The notes under the pieces are model-generated. The model did no database searches, had not been told where the DNA came from, and saw nothing but the letters and a program-made list of their open reading frames with translations. From Tsukamurella conjunctivitidis (lineage in GTDB: Bacteria; Actinomycetota; Actinomycetes; Mycobacteriales; Mycobacteriaceae), in NCBI RefSeq assembly GCF_007858475.1, contig NZ_VIGX01000006.1:186001-250000 (forward strand): a stretch of 64,000 nt of DNA. The letters run 5' to 3'. The translations under genes and the position numbers were made by a program. Below are positions 59,985 to 64,000 of this stretch, one piece after another. The first letter of the stretch is position 1, and each line of letters starts with the position of its first letter.

Positions 59985-60025
59985 CGCGCCCGGGCATCGT
60001 CCGTCCTCGAACGGTGCCCGGCGCG
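59985..60025. terminator. Terminator after the pcaFIJ operon
   Basis: CGCGCCCGGGCA (59985-59996) pairs with TGCCCGGCGCG (60015-60025) with one bulged base, between convergent genes. Confidence 0.75.
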
Positions 60026-61357
60026 TCAGTTCTTGGCGACGCTGTCGCCGGTGCGGCGGCCGGACGTGAAGGCGAAGACCGTGCCGTCGTTCCCGACCGT
60101 GACCAGCTCGCCGTCGGGCCCGATCGAGACGCCCGAGGCGGACGTGACCGAGTCCGGCAGGTCGAAGGTGCGCAGCGTGGTGCCGGTGTCCGTGCGGAAC
60201 TCGATGAGCTGCGACTGCACCGCCGCCCACGACCGGATCACCGCGTAGCCGACACCGCCGCGGATCTGCGTCACGGGGGAGACCATCGCGACGTCCGTCC
60301 GCTTGAAGACCTCCCGCACGCTCGAGCCCTCGTCCTTGAGCGCGATGAACGAGGCGCGGTGCAGGCCGGGCGCGGCGGGGATGATCGTCCCGTCGGGCGA
60401 GACCGACGGGGGCAGCGTGCTCTGGTACCCGAGATCGTGCGTCCACTTGGTGGCGCCGGTCTTCGCGTCGAGCGCGGCCAGCTTCTCGCCCCGCAGGTTC
60501 ACGTACAGGGTGGAGCGGTCCGACGACAGCGCGGGAGAGCCGATCGCGCCGTCCGGGAGGTCCGTGCGCTCCCAGGCGTACCGCAGGTCGTGCCGGCTGC
60601 CGCCGTTCTTGTCGTAGTCGACCGCCATCACCTTCGACGGTGCGCCCTTCGACCCGACGACCACGAAGGCGCGCTCGGCCTCCGTGTCGACGGCGGGCGG
60701 GCCGGAGACGGGGCAGCCGGGGCCGTTCGTCGCGCAGTCCTCGAGGCCGGCGCCGTTGGCGTTCGCCGAGACCTGCGGGAACAGCCCGATCGCGGCGCCC
60801 GCGGCGACCCCGTCGTGCGTGTCCACGAGCACCATCTGGCCGAGGTGCGTCACGCCGAGCACGGTGTTGTCCCCGGCGAGTTTGATCCACAGCGGCGTGC
60901 CCGCGGTGGGGTAGCGCCAGCGCACCTGGTTGTCGGCGTTGAAGCTGTACAGCCAACCGGGGATGCCGAGGTACGTGTAGTCGAACTGGTCCACCAGGGG
61001 GGCCTGCAGGTCGGCGCCCGCGGCGTCGCGCCGGCAGTAGGTCTTGCGGCCCACGGTGAGCTCGAGGTTGAAGGTGCTGCAGCCGGTCTCGGTACGAGCG
61101 GTCACCGAGACGACACCGCGGTTGGAGATCGCGGGCGCCACGGTGTTCGGTCCGACGAGGTCGCGGTTCCAGGCCGGGACGAGGGAGGGGGCGGCGTCCT
61201 TCTCCGCGTACGAGTTGTTGCGGGAGTCGCCGTACATGCCGGGCCAGGCGGCGGAGTCGTCGGCGTACACCCAGGTGTCGTCCGGCGTGCACGAGACCAG
61301 CACCGCGGCGGCGGCCACGGTCGCGCCCAGTGTGAGCGCGCGCCTACCCAACCGCAT
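60026..61357 (-). CDS. PQQ-propeller-like lipoprotein
   Basis: A 443-residue exported lipoprotein: positively charged start, hydrophobic run and lipobox LVSC with Cys23. The rest has beta-propeller repeats of the PQQ type (KLAALDAKTGATKWTHDLG; WAAVQSQLIEFRTDTGTT; GDNTVLGVTHLGQMVLVDTHDG), but no PQQ enzyme motifs, so it is probably a binding or scaffold protein. By position and orientation it matches Rv3035. The start at 61357 has GAGGGAGA upstream. It resumes the conserved order after the catabolic insert. Confidence 0.82.
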   Translation of the reverse strand: MRLGRRALTLGATVAAAAVLVSCTPDDTWVYADDSAAWPGMYGDSRNNSYAEKDAAPSLVPAWNRDLVGPNTVAPAISNRGVVSVTARTETGCSTFNLELTVGRKTYCRRDAAGADLQAPLVDQFDYTYLGIPGWLYSFNADNQVRWRYPTAGTPLWIKLAGDNTVLGVTHLGQMVLVDTHDGVAAGAAIGLFPQVSANANGAGLEDCATNGPGCPVSGPPAVDTEAERAFVVVGSKGAPSKVMAVDYDKNGGSRHDLRYAWERTDLPDGAIGSPALSSDRSTLYVNLRGEKLAALDAKTGATKWTHDLGYQSTLPPSVSPDGTIIPAAPGLHRASFIALKDEGSSVREVFKRTDVAMVSPVTQIRGGVGYAVIRSWAAVQSQLIEFRTDTGTTLRTFDLPDSVTSASGVSIGPDGELVTVGNDGTVFAFTSGRRTGDSVAKN

Positions 61358-61456
61358 GTGTCTCCCTCGACTCTTCACTACCGACGATCGCCCCACAGAC
61401 TAGCGCGGCGACCGTACCGGACCGGCGGGGCGCACCCGCCGGATAGGCTCCCCTGC

Positions 61457-62212
61457 ATGACGAGCATGTGGAACGCCCCGTACCGATCGCGGTGGCGGCA
61501 CGCGCGGCAGGCCGATCAGCAGGCGCGATTCCTGACGCCCGCGTCGCTGCGCTGGATCCTCAAGAACAAGGCCTACACGCCCTGGTACCTGGTGCGGTAC
61601 CTCCGCCTCCTGAAGTTCCGGCTGGCGAATCCGCACATCGTGCTCAAGGGCATGGTCTTCCTCGGCAAGAACGTCGAGATCCACGCGACGCCCGGCCTCG
61701 GCCGCATGGAGATCGGCCGCTGGGTGCACATCGGTGATTCGAACAAGATCCGCTGCCACGAGGGCTCGCTGCGCATCGGCGACAAGTCGGTCTTCGGCCG
61801 CGACAACGTGGTCAACTGCTACCTCGACATCGAGTTCGGGCCGGCGTCCCTCGTCGCCGACTGGTGCTACATCTGCGACTTCGACCACAAGATGGACGAC
61901 ATCCACATCCCCATCAAGGACCAGGGCATCGTCAAGGGCCCCGTCCGCATCGGCGGCGACACCTGGGTGGGCACCAAGGTCACGGTCACCCGCAACACCA
62001 TCATCGGGCACGGCACCGTGCTCGGCGCGCACGCGGTGGTGCGGGGCGAGATCCCGCCCTACTCGATCGCCGTCGGCTCGCCCGCGAAGGTGGTCAAGAA
62101 CCGCAAGGACATGTGGGACGCGAACATCGCCGAGCGCGCCGAGCTCGAGCGGGCCCTCGCCGACATCGAGCGCAAGAAGGCCGACGCCCGCGGCCTACCG
62201 GGGAACGGCTGA
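61457..62212 (+). CDS. Left-handed-beta-helix (hexapeptide) acyltransferase
   Basis: A 251-residue acyltransferase. From about residue 65 there are hexapeptide repeats typical of LpxA-like enzymes (KNVEIHATPGLGRMEIGRWVHIGD, GSLRIGDKSVFGRDNVVNCY, GPVRIGGDTWVGTKVTVTRNTIIG, GTVLGAHAVVRG; each shown in part), with His residues in the central turns. The fold acylates sugars or amines. By place it matches Rv3034c, next to the glycosyltransferase Rv3032, which makes methylglucose lipopolysaccharide and glycogen, so it may acylate that polymer. ATG follows TAGGCT by 7 bases (leaderless). Confidence 0.88.
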   Translation: MTSMWNAPYRSRWRHARQADQQARFLTPASLRWILKNKAYTPWYLVRYLRLLKFRLANPHIVLKGMVFLGKNVEIHATPGLGRMEIGRWVHIGDSNKIRCHEGSLRIGDKSVFGRDNVVNCYLDIEFGPASLVADWCYICDFDHKMDDIHIPIKDQGIVKGPVRIGGDTWVGTKVTVTRNTIIGHGTVLGAHAVVRGEIPPYSIAVGSPAKVVKNRKDMWDANIAERAELERALADIERKKADARGLPGNG

Positions 62213-62413
62213 CGCCGCACGAGGTCGGCGAGGAGCCCCGCACGGAAGTCGCGCACTCGAGGGAGTCGTCCACGAAGTGGTGCCGGCAGTCGGCGGGGCG
62301 CTGCAGGAAGGTGATCGCCGCGCGCACAGGGCGGGGCGCGGCCCTTCGCCGACTGGGCGCGCGACCGCCGAGCGGAGTTCGACATCCGCTAGGTGTGCCT
62401 GGAGCCCGTGGCG
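62213..62413. other. Intergenic region between convergent genes
   Basis: About 200 bases between the acyltransferase and GNAT genes. No supportable gene, promoter or perfect stem-loop seen. A short minus-strand frame (containing RAAITFLQRPADCRHHFVDD) has an unusual, less arginine-rich composition and could be a decayed gene, but it has no start with a ribosome site. Confidence 0.4.
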
Positions 62414-62941
62414 CTAGAGCACGTAGAACGGACGGGCGTAGTGGAACTCGCCGCGCAGATCCGGCGTGTACGCGCCGAGCGTGCGCACCATGAACGAGTC
62501 GCCCGACCATTCCGCGACGTCGGGCACGACGCCGACCTCGGAGCCGGGGACGAAGCCGAAGCGCGGGTAGAAGTCCTTGTGGCCGAGCAGCGCCACGAGC
62601 CGCTCGCCGAGGGCGTCGGCGGCGCCGAGGGCGGCGAGGATCAGCGCCGAGCCGGTGCCCTTGGCCTGCTGCTCGGACCGCACCCCGAGGGGGCCCGCCG
62701 CGAGCACCGGGGTGTCGCCGACGGTGGCGCGGGTGAGGCAGACGTGGCCGATCACGGTGCCGTCGTCGTCCTCCGCGACGAAGGAGAGCTCGTCGATCCA
62801 CGACCCGCTCAGGCGCAGCGCCTCGACCAGGACGACCTCGAGCGGTTCCGTGCGTCCGGGCGGCGTCATCGGGGCGAACGCGCTCCGGTGCACATCGGCG
62901 ACCGCGGCGTGATCCGCCGGCGTCTCGTTCCGGATCAGCAC
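62414..62941 (-). CDS. GNAT-family N-acetyltransferase
   Basis: A 175-residue GNAT fold: IRNETPADHAAVADVHRSAF at the start, LSFVAEDDDGTVIGHVCLTR, then AAGPLGVRSEQQAKGTGSALILAAL (part), where QxxGxG/A binds acetyl-CoA, and HKDFYPRFGFVPGSEVGV, a YjhQ-like end. The acceptor is unknown. GTG at 62941 has GGAG 8 bases upstream; an ATG 90 bases further up would add a basic, proline-rich extension not seen in the family. Confidence 0.85.
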   Translation of the reverse strand: MLIRNETPADHAAVADVHRSAFAPMTPPGRTEPLEVVLVEALRLSGSWIDELSFVAEDDDGTVIGHVCLTRATVGDTPVLAAGPLGVRSEQQAKGTGSALILAALGAADALGERLVALLGHKDFYPRFGFVPGSEVGVVPDVAEWSGDSFMVRTLGAYTPDLRGEFHYARPFYVL

Positions 62942-63057
62942 GCCCGGCGCTCCGCGAGGTCGGCGGGAAGGGCGTGCAACGGGCTTGCGGTCATGAATCG
63001 ACGGTGCCACAGGATTCACGATCATGCACATCGCGCAGGTCGTGGGGCCGGGCGCGT

Positions 63058-64000
63058 TCAGACCGGGTTGGTGGGGTCCCGCTCGGGGAGCGGCCGCTCA
63101 TCGATGACGCGGCGCCCGAGCGGGGTGCGTGGGCGACGTTTCGCGGCCAGGTACACCTGCGCCGTCTCGTGGGCCACGGCCTCCCAACTGAGCTCCTCCA
63201 CCTCGGCGCGCGCCGCGGCGGCCCAGCGGTACGACGACGCGGGGTCGTCGAGCAGGGCCCGGATCGCCGCCGTCAGGCCCGGCACGTCGGCCGGCTCGAC
63301 CGACAGGCCGGTCTCGCCGGTGCGGATGAAGTCGGCGAGGCCGCCGGCCGTGGTGGCGATGACGGGAATGCCCGTCGCGGCGCCCTCGAGCGCGACGATG
63401 CCGAAGGGCTCGTAGCGCGACGGGATCACGAGGGCATCGGCCGAGTGCAGCTGGGCGACGAGCTCCTCGTGGTCCAGCGCGCCCGTGAACTCGACGGCCC
63501 GCAGGACCCGGTGCTCCCGCGCGACCTCGCGCAGCCACGCGGCCTGCGTGCCGTCGCCGGCCACCGTCAGCGTGGTTCCCGGGTGCGTGCGGCGCACCCG
63601 GGCGAGCGCGGCGATCAGATCCTGCACGCCCTTCTCGTACTCGAGCCGGCCGACGTACAGGAGGCGGGGTGCGCCGCGCCGCGCCGCGGTGCGGGAGCGA
63701 TCCCGGTACGGCCAGGCGGTGGCGTCGATGCCGTTCGCGATGGTGTGCAACTGCGCGAGGCCGGGACCGAAGAGGCGGTTCACCTCGTCGGACATGGAAC
63801 GGGAGCAGGTGATCACCGCGTCCGCCTCGTTCGCGAGCCACCACTCGGTGGAGTGCACCTGGCGGTTCACCGGCCCCGAGACCCAGCCGCTGTGCCGTCC
63901 GGCCTCGGTGGCGTGGATGGTCGCGACCAGGGGCGCGTCGAAGGCCTCCGCGAGCCCGACGGCGGCGTGCGCCGCCAGCCAGTCGTGGGCGTGCACCACG
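63058..64000 (-). CDS. GT4-family glycosyltransferase, C-terminal part
   Basis: Partial: the N-terminus lies beyond position 64000. The visible 314 residues include the end of the N-terminal Rossmann domain (VHAHDWLAAHAAVGLAEAF, ATIHATEAGRHSGW) and a full C-terminal nucleotide-sugar-binding domain (RLLYVGRLEYEKGVQDLIAAL, SRYEPFGIVALEGAATGIPVIAT, in part) with the EX7E motif E...E of GT4. By order and orientation it matches Rv3032, the alpha-1,4-glucosyltransferase of methylglucose lipopolysaccharide and glycogen synthesis. The GT4 glycogen synthase type is the alternative. Confidence 0.9.
   Translation of the reverse strand, partial: VVHAHDWLAAHAAVGLAEAFDAPLVATIHATEAGRHSGWVSGPVNRQVHSTEWWLANEADAVITCSRSMSDEVNRLFGPGLAQLHTIANGIDATAWPYRDRSRTAARRGAPRLLYVGRLEYEKGVQDLIAALARVRRTHPGTTLTVAGDGTQAAWLREVAREHRVLRAVEFTGALDHEELVAQLHSADALVIPSRYEPFGIVALEGAATGIPVIATTAGGLADFIRTGETGLSVEPADVPGLTAAIRALLDDPASSYRWAAAARAEVEELSWEAVAHETAQVYLAAKRRPRTPLGRRVIDERPLPERDPTNPV

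Overview
The window is high-GC DNA with short intergenic gaps. Many genes start with GTG and many pairs overlap at ATGA/TGATG. It carries an mce-type YrbE permease pair, two mycothiol-dependent MDMPI-domain enzymes, a SigF-type sigma factor with its anti-sigma factor, and a gene order from nrdF to an Rv3032-like glycosyltransferase that follows Mycobacterium tuberculosis Rv3048c to Rv3032 (recalled, not searched). This points to a mycolate-containing actinobacterium of the Mycobacteriales; Tsukamurella or a close relative is my best guess, by inference only. No rRNA, tRNA, insertion sequence, integrase or CRISPR array was seen.

Region 1 (1-1.0 kb) is the start of an mce operon on the minus strand.

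Region 2 (1.4-17.9 kb) is a general-stress island. It holds a flavodoxin-like protein, Dps, a CDGSH protein, a HemK-like methyltransferase, a haem-oxygenase-fold metal oxidase, DUF6098 and DUF6328 proteins, a GSP39-type dehydrogenase, a ChaB protein, an anti-sigma/SigF/STAS set, hemerythrin, a large-subunit catalase, a KGG-repeat protein, a CBS protein, a PAS-ANTAR regulator and Hsp20. Nine sites of the form GTTT-N15/16-GGGTA (one with a mismatch) face genes of the island, twice as back-to-back pairs, so it looks like a SigF/SigB regulon surrounding its own sigma factor. Hsp20 instead has a near-perfect CIRCE element.

Region 3 (17.9-22.4 kb) holds small accessory genes: an SRPBCC protein facing a TetR regulator across a perfect palindrome, a Lon-substrate-binding-domain protein, two related MDMPI enzymes and a secreted protein.

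Region 4 (22.4-40.2 kb) is the conserved mycobacterial block: nrdF, membrane proteins, DUF1272, a LigD-type polymerase domain, a ferredoxin-fused ferredoxin-NADP reductase, an AurF-like diiron oxygenase, a FecB-like lipoprotein, ctaD, serB, an ABC ATPase, a NUDIX protein, an enoyl-CoA hydratase and two methyltransferases. A glgX gene interrupts it.

Region 5 (40.2-60.0 kb) appears to be a metabolic insertion in that block. It carries a 2H-phosphoesterase-like lipoprotein, an aminotransferase, a GAF/Fis activator with aldehyde and alcohol dehydrogenases, an esterase facing its TetR regulator, XRE-map, a tandem hotdog thioesterase, and two catabolic operons. One (minus strand, facing an AraC regulator) encodes a flavoprotein hydroxylase, an alpha/beta hydrolase resembling dihydroxypseudooxynicotine hydrolase, a maleylacetate reductase and hydroxyquinol 1,2-dioxygenase. 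The other (plus strand, facing a LysR regulator) encodes a 3-oxoadipyl-CoA thiolase and both subunits of a 3-oxoacid CoA-transferase. Together they make a full route from a resorcinol-type compound, possibly an acyl-resorcinol, through hydroxyquinol, maleylacetate and 3-oxoadipate to acetyl-CoA and succinyl-CoA.

Region 6 (60.0-64.0 kb) resumes the conserved block: a PQQ-propeller lipoprotein, a hexapeptide acyltransferase, a GNAT enzyme and the C-terminal part of a GT4 glycosyltransferase.
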